From Achatina immaculata (taxonomy: Eukaryota; Mollusca; Gastropoda; Stylommatophora; Achatinidae): a DNA stretch of 64,000 nt. Positions 10,712 through 20,789 of this stretch are shown in pieces (positions within the stretch are counted from its first letter, which is position 1; each line of letters starts with the position of its first letter). Below the pieces are notes generated by a model. It ran no database searches. It worked only from the letters and a program-made list of their open reading frames with translations, and had not been told where the DNA came from. The position numbers and the translations under genes are program-made. Location: assembly GCA_009760885.1 (NCBI GenBank), contig CM019708.1, forward strand, positions 13,565,931-13,629,930, read 5' to 3'.

Positions 10712-10990
10712 TTGTGTGCTTGGTCTACTAATCCTGAGGTACTGGGTTCAAGTCCCAGAATCGGGTATTTTTTTCTGGTACCACCACACCAAAAAAAAAG
10801 GCCCCCAGGCACTCTAACCAGCATCTAAAAATGGGCGACAGAGAAATCTGGGAAGGTGAAAGCGGCATGGCGTGATTGTGACCACATCACACTTTCATGT
10901 GTGGAAGATCTTGGACATATGGGCCGAACATCGTATCCCCAATGTGTCTTAAAGGCACGGAAACTAGAATTTTTACCGTTACTTCTTACT
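10712..10990 (+). mobile_element. tRNA-derived SINE, family S1, copy 1
   Basis: A tRNA-like head with the B-box GGTTCAAGTCC at 10747 is followed by a shared body (ttctggtaccaccacaccaa, ctaaaaatgggcgacagaga, tgaccacatcacactttcat). The 3' part (gtcttaaaggcacggaaact) is shared with the minus strand at 58908-59155 and, for the 3' half, at 62877-62985. The three-way match defines a dispersed family rather than a single tRNA relic. Confidence 0.85.
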
Positions 10991-11230
10991 TTTCAAATGA
11001 GAGCAAGGAAAACAATCAGAAAAGTCCCGTAACGGTAATTTCTCCAAGGGTCGTGAATTCTGATCTATCTGGTCTCAGGGTCTTTCAAGAGTACAGTTTG
11101 AATAATTTATCGAGAACTGACAGAATAATGATTAAATCTTTACAGGCTCTCTGATGTACATTGTAACTAGGTGTTGTCACGTGTCTGACACACACGCCCA
11201 CTTCTTAGTATAGAGGAAAAAAAAACTGTT

Positions 11231-11450
11231 TCAGAGATTTTGTTGAACACAGAGGAATGGGTTCTCAGAGATTTTGTTGCAAACAAAGGAATGGGTTCTC
11301 AGAGATTTTGTTGCACACAAAGGAATGGGTTCTCAGAGATTTTGTTGCACACAAAGGAATGGGTTCTCAGAGATTTTGTTGCACACAAAGGAATGGGTTC
11401 TCAGAGATTTTGTTGCACACAAAGGAATGGGTTCTCAGAGATTTTGCACA
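11231..11450. repeat. 34-bp minisatellite, about 6 copies
   Basis: The unit is cagagattttgttgcacaca plus aaggaatgggttct. All three forward frames are open through the array. The predicted QRNGFSEILLHTKEWVLRD-type peptides are artefacts. Confidence 0.95.
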
Positions 11451-11496
11451 CCATCTAAAACTACTTAAAATGAGAAGGAGGCAGGTAAAACATGAC

Positions 11497-11759
11497 AGAG
11501 AAAGAGAGAGAGAGAGAAGGGAGAAAAGAGGGAGAGAGTGAGAGGAAGAGGGCGAGAGTCGAGGAAGAGAGAGGAGAAAGAGACGAAGGAGAGAGAGAGA
11601 GAAGAGAGAAAAGAGGGAGAGAGTGAGAGGAAGAGAGAGAGAGAAGAGAGAAAAGAGGGCGAGACTCGAAGAAGAGAGAGAAGAAAGAGAGAGATAATAG
11701 AGGAGAAAGAGGAAAGACAAGATGGAGAGAGTGAGAGGAGAGAGAAGAGGGATAGAGAA

Positions 11760-11791
<32 letters not shown>

Positions 11792-11795
11792 CAAG
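11497..11795. repeat. Purine-only GA-rich tract
   Basis: About 300 bp of almost pure purine on the + strand ((GAGA)n with gaagagag and ggagaaag interruptions). A shorter GA tract follows at 11945-11976. Such mirror-like homopurine stretches can adopt triplex structures. Confidence 0.95.
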
Positions 11796-12135
11796 ATAAA
11801 AATATCTGAGCATACAAGCCTTGAAGAACTGTAACAAGACCAGGACAGGAAGTGCCATGTGTTGCTAGTTAAAAAAAAAACACAGAACCGTGGAAACCTC
11901 ACTACAGGCAGTCTGTCTGTCTGAACCTTGAATAAGAAAGTTAAGAGAGAAAGAGAGAGATAGAGAGAGAGAGATAAAACACCTTCCACATTCAACATAA
12001 GAAACTCATATGCAATAACACCCACGAAAACTCACTCACACGTAACAATCTTAATTAATTTCCCTTCAGATTCGCAGCTGTCAACATTCAGAAAAACAAA
12101 TCTCTAATCTTCCGTTTCCTTTTTGTGTACACATG

Positions 12136-12216
12136 TACTTATCTTATATCTTATATCCTTCCCGTGCCGTTAGACGTCACATAGGGCTCGCAAAGTAGTT
12201 CGCCAATTTTTCCCAT
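12136..12216 (-). mobile_element. LINE-C 3' terminus, 5'-truncated fragment
   Basis: About 65 bp match the LINE-C 3' end, with a ttatatcttatatcc tail. The remaining reading frame covers only the KNWRTTLRAL equivalent. Confidence 0.75.
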
Positions 12217-12527
12217 GTACACAAAAACCGTAAATGCTCTCAAATAACGCTCACACACATCCGCAGACAAAACTCCAGAAATTTCCGGCATATATAATCA
12301 AAAGTATATGACTCATGTCCCTCTATCTCTACCTTTTCAACCCTCTCGCCCCCGCATGCCCATACACACAAACACTCCTGCAATCTTTCCAGTGTACGTG
12401 AGTACTTACAAAAGCTCGGCTCACTCTCGTCGACCTTCACCTTCTCCCTACGATTCATGGTCTCTGGTTCTCCTCCAAGACACCTGCAGACAAAACGAGA
12501 ACAGATCTCAGACACTCGGGTGTAGGA

Positions 12528-13075
12528 AGGAGGATGTAAAAGAGGATGTAATGGTATTTACGGTGGTTGAGTGTGAAGATGTAATAGGGGGGTGTAATGA
12601 TATTTATAATTTTGGATGTGAAGGTGTAAGAGAGGATGTTATGATATTTACAGTTCTTGGATGTAAAGATGTGATAGGGGATGTAATGGTATTTACAGTG
12701 CTTGGATGTGAAGGTGTAAGAGAGGATGTAATGATATTTACAGTGCTTGGGTGTGAAGGTGTAAGAGAGGATGTAATGATATTTACAGTTCTTGGATGTA
12801 AAGATGTGATACAGGATGTAGTGGTATTTACAGTGCTTGGATGTGAAGGTATAAGAGAGGATGTAATGGTATTTACAGTTCTTGGATGTAAAGATGTGAT
12901 TGGGGATGTAAAGGTATTTACAGTGCCTGAATGTGAAGATGTAAGAGAGGATGTAATGATATTTACAGTTCTTGGATGTAAAGATGTAAATGGGGGTGTA
13001 ATGGTATTTACAGTGCCTGAATGTGAAGATGTAATTATGGGATGTAATGGTATTTACAGTGCCTGAATGTGAAGA
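12528..13075. repeat. 45-bp minisatellite, about 12 copies (15-residue periodic open frame)
   Basis: The unit contains gatgtaatgatatttacagt then tcttggatgtaaagatgt. As 45 is divisible by three, the + strand stays open for 252 codons (12308-13066) with a repeated DVMIFTVLGCEGVRE-like peptide. There is no start context, signal or domain to suggest a real protein. Confidence 0.9.
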
Positions 13076-13079
13076 TACA

Positions 13080-13587
13080 TGACGGGAATTAATGGTGTTT
13101 ACACTATTTGGATGTTAAGATGTAAGAAAGATGTAATTTAACATAACATCATTAAGAACAGCCCCAGGTTGTAACTGACAGATCGGGTACATAACAGATG
13201 TGATCTGAAGTTTGCCCTCGGCAGGGGCGGGTATGTGTATGGGGGGCGTGGTGGGGGGGGGGTCTTGCTATATTTAGCACACGACGTTTGAATGTGTTGT
13301 TAGGTTACTTCGGTTTGTCACGTGGCACCATCACGTGACATATGTAACAGCGAATGACAATGATTGTTCTACGTCCCTTCACCTGATCCTTTCATGCTCA
13401 AAATCTTATCTTCATAGGATTAATACAAATGGGACATGATGTTCGCTGTGGGGGTAAATTGACGAAACCAAAGGGATTCAAGAGAGTGAAGTGAAAATCT
13501 ATAAAGTAATATTGATGAAAGAATGCAGAGAAAAAAAACTGACGAGACTTAAAGAAATCATAAATAGTTTTTACAGAGGATGAGGGC
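13080..13587. other. Non-coding, no gene recognised
   Basis: Unique sequence with a G-rich run around 13240-13262. Confidence 0.4.
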
Positions 13588-14106
13588 GTCCCAGTGATGA
13601 AGTAGTTAGTGTGCTAGTCTCTCTGACAACCTGATGGAGGTCCCAGTGGTGAAGTAGTTAGTGTGCTAGTCTCTCTGACAACCTGATGGAGGTCCCAGTG
13701 GTGAAGTAGTTAGTGTGCTAGTCTCTCTGACAACCTGATGGAGGTCCCAGTGGTGAAGTAGTTAGTGTGCTAGTCTCTCTGACAAACTGATGGAGGTCCC
13801 AGTGGTGAAGTAGTTAGTGTGCTAGTCTCTCTGACAACCTGATGGAGGTCCCAGTGGTGAAGTAGTTAGTGTGCTAGTCTCTCTGACAACCTGATGGAGG
13901 TCCCAGTGGTGAAGTAGTTAGTGTGCTAGTCTCTCTGACAACCTGATGGAGGTCCCAGTGGTGAAGTAGTTAGTGTGCTAGTCTCTCTGACAACCTGATG
14001 GAGGTCCCAGTGGTGAAGTAGTTAAGTGTGCTAGTCTCTCTGACAACCTGATGGAGGTCCCAGTGGTGAAGTAGTTAGTGTGCTAGTCTCTCAGGCAACC
14101 TGATGG
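13588..14106 (+). repeat. 52-bp tandem array of a tRNA-like SINE head, about 10 copies
   Basis: Ten almost identical 52-bp units (gtcccagtggtgaagtagtt then agtgtgctagtctctctgac then aacctgatggag). Each unit reads like the 5' half of a tRNA-derived SINE: an A-box-like TGGTGAAGTAGTT, then the gtgctagtctct anticodon-arm region seen in SINE heads of the gtggtgtagtggttagcgtg type. No B box follows inside the unit. The array may be a SINE head amplified in tandem. Confidence 0.85.
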
Positions 14107-14388
14107 AGAACTGTAGAAGTGGACATGAGTTGCATGCAGCACATATAGGGCACAATACAAAAAGCAGGCTGCAGATCGTGAGAGGTGGAGAGAATTTGTT
14201 TCTGCCTTGCAAGACACCATAAGGTGTAATGGGTAGTTTCTTCTTCTTCTTCTTCTGCGTTCGAGGTTGTTGGTCACTTCAGATCCTGATCCCTGCCGAA
14301 ATGGTAAAGCCCGCAGTCTCTCCAGATCCTGATAGGAGCCCCAAAGCTTTTGCACTGATAGCTTAGCCGATCGCCGACCAAGGACACG
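14107..14388. other. Non-coding linker between two arrays
   Basis: Holds a (TTC)n tract at 14236-14256 and the unique sequence 14257-14388. A 102-codon minus-strand frame spans it with no recognisable domain. Confidence 0.4.
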
Positions 14389-15774
14389 CATGGTTGGATG
14401 GATGGATGGATGGTTGGATGGATGGATGGATGGTTGGATGGATGGATGGATGGTTGGATGGATGGTTGGATGGATGGTTGGATGGTTGGATGGTTGGATG
14501 GTTGGATGGATGGTTGGATGGATGGTTGTATGGATGGATGGTTGGATGGATGGTTGGATGGATGGATGGATGGATGGATGGATGGTTGGATGGTTGGATG
14601 GATGGATGGATGGTTGGATGGATGGATGGATGGTTGGATGGTTGGATGGATGGATGGATGGATGGATGGTTGGATGGATGGTTGGATGGATGGATGAATG
14701 GATGGATGGTTGGATGGATGGTTGGATGGATGGATGGTTGGATGGATGGTTGGATGGATGGATGGATGGATGGTTGGATGGATGGTTGGATGGATGGATG
14801 GATGGATGGATGGATGGTTGGATGGATGGATGGATGATTGGATGGATGGATGGTTGGATGGATGGATGGATGGTTGGATGGATGGATGGATGGATGGATA
14901 GATGGATGGTTGGATGGATGGATGGATGGTTGGATGGATGGTTGGATGGATGGTTGGATGGATGGTTGGATGGATGGATGGTTGGATGGACGGTTGGATG
15001 GATGGATGGATGGATGGTTGGATGGATGGTTGGATGGATGGATGGATGGTTGGATGGATGGATGGATGGATAGATGGTTGGTTGGATGGATGGATGGATG
15101 GATGGTTGGATGGATGGTTGGATGGATGGATGGATGGATGGATGGATGGATGGTTGGATGGTTGGATGGATGGATGGTTGGATGGATGGTTGGATGGTTG
15201 GATGGTTGGATGGTTGGATGGTTGGATGGATGGTTGGATGGTTGGATGGATGGATGGATGGATGGATGGATGGTTGGATGGATGGTTGGATGGATGGTTG
15301 GATGGATGGATGGATGGTTGGATGGATGGATGGATGGATGGTTGGATGGATGGATGGATGGATGGATGGATGGTTGGATGGATGGATGGTTGGATGGATG
15401 GTTGGATGGTTGGATGGATGGTTGGATGGTTGGATGGATGGTCGGATGGATGGATGGATGGATGGATGGATGGTTGGATGGATGGTTGGATGGATGGATG
15501 GATGGATGGATGGTTGGATGGATGGTTGGATGGATGGATGGATGGTTGGATGGATGGATGGTTGGATGGTTGGATGGATGGATGGATGGATGGATGGATG
15601 GTTGGATGGTTGGATGGATGGATGGATGGATGGTTGGATGGATGGATGGATGGATGGATGGTTGGATGGATGGATGGATGGATGGATGGTTGGATGGATG
15701 GATGGATGGTTGGATGGTTGGATGGATGGATGGATGGATGGATGGTTGGATGGATGGATGGATGGATGGATGGG
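14389..15774. repeat. 1.4 kb (GGAT)n tetranucleotide array with TGGT variants
   Basis: Perfect register of ggat units with interspersed ggtt variants, almost without indels, for 1.39 kb. All three + frames stay open ([12 protein letters not shown] repeats up to 330 codons) because no stop can arise from the unit. This is a satellite, not a protein gene. Confidence 0.97.
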
Positions 15775-16039
15775 ATCTTACAGACAGGCTATTACCGGCT
15801 AAACAATTACAAATATTACCGACGAAATAAATCTTACAAATATTACAGCTGACAGAGGAAAAGTTTACTAATTACTTTAAAAAACAGTACTAGTTTACAT
15901 AATTTTACAAACGGTACAGCTCAGTAAACAAAGTTAGAAAAAAACCCCTCTGTAATACTGAAGAACTACAAAAATAAATTTTGACTCGACGTAACAAATA
16001 GCGCTACACTTAGAAACCTAGCATCAGATCACACTAAAC
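15775..16039. other. Non-coding, no gene recognised
   Basis: AT-rich. Begins with several ttacaaatattac-like short repeats (15790-15920). Confidence 0.4.
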
Positions 16040-16655
16040 GGTATAATAGTATATACGAGAATGTTTTAATGTAAGATAGATAACTCAGCTGAGAATTGGA
16101 AAATTAGTATAAAATGAGTTATCTTCTAAGGTAATCAGCTGTTTGTGAGTAGAGTCCATCTTCTTTGTCTCAATTTCCACGTGGGTCACGGTTAAGGTAC
16201 GACAGGAAAAAGATCAGGTGAGAGAGAAATCATATGACTGAAGGACAGTTGTGTTGTGTGTATCGTCTGGGATAGACGTAGATTAATTTGTTAGAAATGT
16301 AGTTGTTTAGTGAAACAGATGTAGAATAGAGCGTATTAGGATGTTCTGATGGCAACAGTGGAGATGGAAATTACGTTCAGTCTTGTGTCAACGGATTTTG
16401 TTGATGCTTTCGTCGTTCTCGTCATATTGCTCATCGACTCATCGTCACCACGTGCATCATTAAAGTCATTTCAACTGTAAAGTTGCTGCTTCTGTATGAC
16501 TATTTCCACTGAGAGAGAATGAACCTGGGACCAAATAAGTCTGTGAGGTGAGTAACAAAACAGACGCAAAGCAGATGTAAAACAGGTGTAAAACAGGTGT
16601 AAAACAGTCGTGAATTAAAATGAGATAAAAGTCAGTAAAAACAGTAATATAAGAA
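16040..16655 (+). repeat. Unclassified dispersed repeat, copy 1 (about 620 bp)
   Basis: This segment matches the reverse complement of 35626-36253 along almost its whole length. Shared words include gtaagatagataactca, agagagaaatcatatgactg, aggatgttctgatggc, gctcatcgactcatcgtcac and gtgagtaacaaaacagacgc. Both copies keep an inverted repeat, AGATAACTCA..TGAGTTATCT, separated by about 30 bases. No protein similarity, terminal repeat or tail was recognised, so the class (LTR fragment, MITE or retroposed non-coding RNA) is open. Confidence 0.8.
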
Positions 16656-16714
16656 AGTCAAACACATGTTGTAGTTAACAGAAAGAACATAATAACAATG
16701 GGCAAAGAGCGGAA

Positions 16715-16716
16715 GT

Positions 16717-16762
<46 letters not shown>
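16715..16762. repeat. (GA)n microsatellite
   Basis: About 22 GA dinucleotides, 90 bp beyond the 3' end of the 9-residue-repeat frame. Confidence 0.97.
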
Positions 16763-16767
<5 letters not shown>

Positions 16768-16853
16768 TAATTATAAGCAACAAGTTTACACACAAAAGCA
16801 GAAGAGCAGAACAGAGGATCTTGCTTTAACGGGCAAATTAGATTTCAAATTTC

Positions 16854-19800
16854 TTACTTTGACTTGTAATAACAAATCCCCGAATGGAAGCCGCCAGAAA
16901 CGCTGTCTGTTTCACTTTCCGCGCTGATGTTAGTACAGAGAATTTCTCTTTTTCCTTGACTATGTTCGTCTTGATCGTTCCCATCTGCCCCTGTATTGCA
17001 CTTGCCTATTACTTCAGTGCTGTTTTCCATATGTTCGATTTTTACGGCATGGTCAGAGTATTTCATTTCGCTACTGTGGTTAGTATCTTTGATTTCACTA
17101 CCGCAGCTAATATCTTTGTTTTCACTACCGCAGCTAATATCTTTGTTTTCACTACTGCAGCTAATATCTTTGTTTTCACTACCGCAGCTAATATCTTTGT
17201 TTTCACTACTGCAGCTAATATCTTTGTTTTCACTACTGCAGCTAATATCTTTGTTTTCACTACCGCAGCTAATATCTTTGTTTTCACTACTGCAGCTAAT
17301 ATCTTTGTTTTCACTACTGCAGCTAATATCTTTGTTTTCGCCACCGTGGACAATATCCCTGATTTCGCCACTCTGTCTAACATCCTCGATTTCGACATTC
17401 TGGTTAATATCATTGATTTCACCATTCTGGTTAATGTCTCTGAAATCGCCAATCTGTCTAACATCCCTGATTTCGACACACTGGTTAATATCCCCGATTT
17501 CACCACTCTGAATAATATCATTGATTTCACCACTCTGGTTAATATCACTGATTTCGCTACTCTGGTTAATATCACTGGTTTCACCATTCTGGTTAACATA
17601 ACTGATTTTGCCAATCTGAATAATGTCATTGATTTCACCACTCCGGTTAATATCACTGATTTCGCCACTCTGGTTAATATCGCTGATTTCACCACTCTGG
17701 TTAATATCATTGATTTCGCCATTCTGGTTAATATCACTGATTTCACCACTCTGATTAAAATCACTGATTTCACAACTTTGGTTAATATCACTGATTTCGC
17801 CACTCTGGTTAATATAATTGATTTCACCACTCTGGTTAATATCACTGATTTCGCCGCTCTGATTAATATAATAGATTTCACAACTCTGGTTAATATCACT
17901 GATTTCGCCACACTGGTTAATAGCCATGATTTCGCCACTCTGAATAATGTCATTAATTTCACAACTCTGGTTAATATCACTGATTTTGCCACTCTGGTTA
18001 ATAGCCATGATTTCGCCACTCTGGTTAATATCATTGATTTTGCCACTCTGGATAATATCACTGATTTCACCACTCTTATTAATATCATTGATTTCACCAT
18101 TCTGGTTAATATCATTGATTTCGCCACTCTGGTTAATAGCCCTAATTTCGTCACTCTGGTTAATATCATTGATTTCACAACTCTGGTTAGTATCACTGGT
18201 TTCGACATTCTGGTCAACATCAGTGATTTCACCACTCTTGTTAATATCTCTGATTTCGTCATTCTGGTTAATATCTCTGAAATCGTCACTCTGTCTAATA
18301 TCCATGATTTTGCCACTCTGGTTAATATCCCCGATTTCACCACTCTGAGTAACATAATTGATTTCACCACTCTGGTTAATACTCCTGATTTCACCACTCT
18401 GAGCAATATCATTGATTTCACAACTCTGGTTAGTATCAGTGGTTTCGACATTCTGCTTAACGTCAGTGATCTCACCACTCTTGGTAATATCCCTGATTTC
18501 ACCATTCTGATTAATATAATTGATTTCGCTACTATGGATAATATCTCCACTCTGATTAATATCGTTGATTACATCACTTTGGTTAATATCCCTGATTTCG
18601 TCACTCTGGTTAATATCTTTGATTTCGCCACTCTGGAAAATGACCCAGATTTCGCCACTCTGGTTAATGTCGGCGATTTCACCACTCTGACTAATATCCC
18701 TGATATTGCCACTCCGATTTATATTAATGATTTTACCACCGTTTATACTATCCATGATTTCATCACTCTGATTTATATCCATGATTTCACCACTCTGGAT
18801 AATATCCATGATTTCGTCACTCTGATTTATATCACTGATTTCACTACTCTGGTTGATATCCCTGATTTCGCCACTGTGGCGATCATATTTGGTTTGGTCA
18901 CTCCGGTTAACATCCTTGATTTCGCCACTCTGGCTAATATCCCATATTTCGTCACTCTTGTTAATATTCTTGAATTCATCACTCCTGTTAATATCCTTGA
19001 TTTCTTCTTGGTGGATTTTGCATTTGATAGTTTCCGTGTTGCTGATGGCTTTGACTTTGAGATGCTGATTAATATCTTTGTTTTTGCCAATGTGGCTAAT
19101 GTCTTTCAATTCACCATTAAGATTAATGTTTGTCATTTCTTTATAATGACTAATATCTTCGACTTTTTCAAAATAGTTAATGTTCTTCAATGCTTGCCTC
19201 TGGTTATCTTCAGAATGGTCTGTGTCTTTGATTTCTTCATTATGGTCTGTGTCTTTGATTTCTTCATTATGGTCTGTATCTTTGATTTCTTCATTATGGT
19301 CTGTATCTTTGATTTCTTCATTATGGTCTGTGTCTTTGATTTCTTCATTATGGTTTGTATCTTTGATTTCTTCATTATGGTCTGTGTCTTTGATTTCTTC
19401 ATTATGGTCTGTATCTTTGATTTCTTCATTATGGTCTGTGTCTTTGATTTCGTCAAAATGACTTGCCTCATTTTGACACTGTCTGTTAGTTTCTTTGACA
19501 GAGACAAAATGTTGGAAGCTGCCACTGTCACTGATATTATCATTTCTGCTACAAGTGTTGGCGTTTTCCTCTACCGTTTCATTGTTATTTTCAATGCTAG
19601 TGGTTTCTTTTTCCAGTATATTGCTTATATTATCACTTCCTTCATCCTTTATGTTTGTTTGGTTGTAGTTGTTGCTAACAAAAATGTCATAACCACCATC
19701 ATTCTCTTTTCTGTCGCTGTGAAAGCTTGTGTCCTCCATACAAATGCTCTCTTTGTTATCATTAACATTGTCGTCATATCGATGTCTACATTGCTTATTA

Positions 19801-20021
19801 TCAAACCGGTAGTCGGTTTTATTATTTTCAGCTCCGTCGTCTACTAAGTCTTCATTGCTGCACTCACCTGTGTTTTTATTGTACTTCTCTGCGCCATCAT
19901 CCCTCTTTTTGCTATAGTTATTGTCTACGGAAACAGAAATCCTCTCATTATTGTGTACAATAACAACATAGTCATCACCCATAGCCTCTGTTTTGTTATC
20001 AATGACCACTTTGTTGTTCAT
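16854..20021 (-). CDS. Large polar protein of 9-residue repeats, 1055 codons (possible gene or pseudogene core)
   Basis: An uninterrupted minus-strand frame of 1055 codons. Residues 1 to about 185 are non-repetitive and rich in Asn, Asp, Glu, Lys and Ser. Residues about 185-270 are nine copies of EIKDTDHNE. About 290-890 are some 65 degenerate copies of a nonapeptide of the form SGEIxDINQ, where x varies (S, N, R, M, G, A, T). About 895-980 are copies of ENKDISCSS. The last 75 or so residues are non-repetitive (ending GGFHSGICYYKSK). All blocks share the 27-bp period, so they look like one array drifting from a common 9-residue ancestor. No signal peptide, membrane segment or known domain is visible. 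In-frame TGA at 20064-20066 lies 15 codons before the first ATG, in similar-looking sequence. The opposite strand is also open for 987 codons, as expected when a stop-free 27-bp unit is amplified, so openness alone is weak evidence of function. I do not recognise a homologue. Confidence 0.5.
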   Translation of the reverse strand: MNNKVVIDNKTEAMGDDYVVIVHNNERISVSVDNNYSKKRDDGAEKYNKNTGECSNEDLVDDGAENNKTDYRFDNKQCRHRYDDNVNDNKESICMEDTSFHSDRKENDGGYDIFVSNNYNQTNIKDEGSDNISNILEKETTSIENNNETVEENANTCSRNDNISDSGSFQHFVSVKETNRQCQNEASHFDEIKDTDHNEEIKDTDHNEEIKDTDHNEEIKDTNHNEEIKDTDHNEEIKDTDHNEEIKDTDHNEEIKDTDHNEEIKDTDHSEDNQRQALKNINYFEKVEDISHYKEMTNINLNGELKDISHIGKNKDINQHLKVKAISNTETIKCKIHQEEIKDINRSDEFKNINKSDEIWDISQSGEIKDVNRSDQTKYDRHSGEIRDINQSSEISDINQSDEIMDIIQSGEIMDINQSDEIMDSINGGKIININRSGNIRDISQSGEIADINQSGEIWVIFQSGEIKDINQSDEIRDINQSDVINDINQSGDIIHSSEINYINQNGEIRDITKSGEITDVKQNVETTDTNQSCEINDIAQSGEIRSINQSGEINYVTQSGEIGDINQSGKIMDIRQSDDFRDINQNDEIRDINKSGEITDVDQNVETSDTNQSCEINDINQSDEIRAINQSGEINDINQNGEINDINKSGEISDIIQSGKINDINQSGEIMAINQSGKISDINQSCEINDIIQSGEIMAINQCGEISDINQSCEIYYINQSGEISDINQSGEINYINQSGEISDINQSCEISDFNQSGEISDINQNGEINDINQSGEISDINQSGEISDINRSGEINDIIQIGKISYVNQNGETSDINQSSEISDINQSGEINDIIQSGEIGDINQCVEIRDVRQIGDFRDINQNGEINDINQNVEIEDVRQSGEIRDIVHGGENKDISCSSENKDISCSSENKDISCGSENKDISCSSENKDISCSSENKDISCGSENKDISCSSENKDISCGSENKDISCGSEIKDTNHSSEMKYSDHAVKIEHMENSTEVIGKCNTGADGNDQDEHSQGKREILCTNISAESETDSVSGGFHSGICYYKSK

Positions 20022-20787
20022 TACAGCAACAACATCATCTCCTTCATCAGAATTGAAACTGTTTCATCTATCAGCCTCAATTTCCGCATTCAAAGCTTTA
20101 TTATCATCACTTTCGTCTACCATGATTTCTTCTTCAATAAAATTCAAGATATCTCGTATCTCGTAAGTTATCCCGTTCCTCGATCTTATTTGCTAACTTT
20201 TCAAGAGTGTATTTTAGTGCTGACATTTAGTTTGTCATAAGTATCACCTCTGCCGTCAAATATTATTCTCTTACCGTTGTCATTTCTTTTAGTGTCATTG
20301 TTATCTTCTGTTGTGTTACTCTTTTCGTCTTCTGTGTGATTTTGGTCAGTTGAAATTCTTATCATTTTCGTCACAATAACATTTATTTCCAGGCTAGATC
20401 AGTATTGTCCTCGCTAGATACATGTTATCGCTGGACACACTGTTATCGCTGGACACACTGTTATCGCTGGATTTATCTTCACCGCCAGTTTTCTCCTCAT
20501 TATTTTCTATCGAAATTTTATTGCAGTGTCTGCTTTCATCTACGCTTTCTGATTTTCAGAGTCAATTTTCATTGTCTCATTTTGTCCAGTTTCATCCTCA
20601 CTTTTTATATCATTCTCATGTTATCTTTTATGAAAATATTGTTTATTTCTATGAATCTAATATGAAAATATTGATAATTATTTTCCATTTTTGTTTTCAA
20701 GTTTGAACATTTCCGCGAAAATATATTACAGTATCGTTCGTACGACACAGAGTCCAGAATATTAAAACAGTTTTGTAACTTCTCCAT
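20022..20787 (-). pseudogene. Frame-broken upstream extension of the 9-residue-repeat frame
   Basis: The minus strand upstream of 20021 keeps the same N/D/E/K/S-rich composition in short open pieces that change frame. A plausible start is MEKLQNCFNILDSVSYERY at 20787 (60 codons). Further pieces include ENDIKSEDETGQNET, SSDNSVSSDNSVSS (an 18-bp repeat at 20420-20472), EDEKSNTTEDNNDTK and, from an ATG at 20226, MSALKYTLEKLANKIEER. Within the last piece the 7-mer tctcgta is tandemly duplicated (20152-20165). Discounting that duplication puts the ATG at 20226 in frame with the TGA at 20064-20066 and the 1055-codon frame. At least six disruptions are seen. Purine-rich DNA gives such residues in any frame, so continuity is an inference. 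Sequencing indels are an alternative explanation. Confidence 0.45.
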
Positions 20788-20789
20788 TT

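Noticed and set aside
12308..13066. 252-codon frame with 15-residue repeats
   Set aside because: Explained by a 45-bp minisatellite with unit length divisible by three; no homology or gene signals.
13588..14106. Regularly spaced 52-bp repeats considered as a CRISPR array
   Set aside because: Units are contiguous with no unique spacers, the genome is eukaryotic, and the unit resembles a SINE head.
14083..14391. 102-codon minus frame between the 52-bp and GGAT arrays
   Set aside because: Partly within the arrays and a GAA tract; no domain recognised, so left as non-coding.
14389..15830. Long [12 protein letters not shown] open frames (up to 330 codons)
   Set aside because: They arise in all three + frames because a stop-free tetranucleotide repeat cannot generate stops; no non-repeat coding flank or start context.
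16884..19847. 987-codon + strand frame opposite the 9-residue-repeat frame
   Set aside because: It is the complement of the same 27-bp array. Its hydrophobic NITDFATLV repeats have no flanking domain, and the minus frame is longer and extends into non-repeat sequence.
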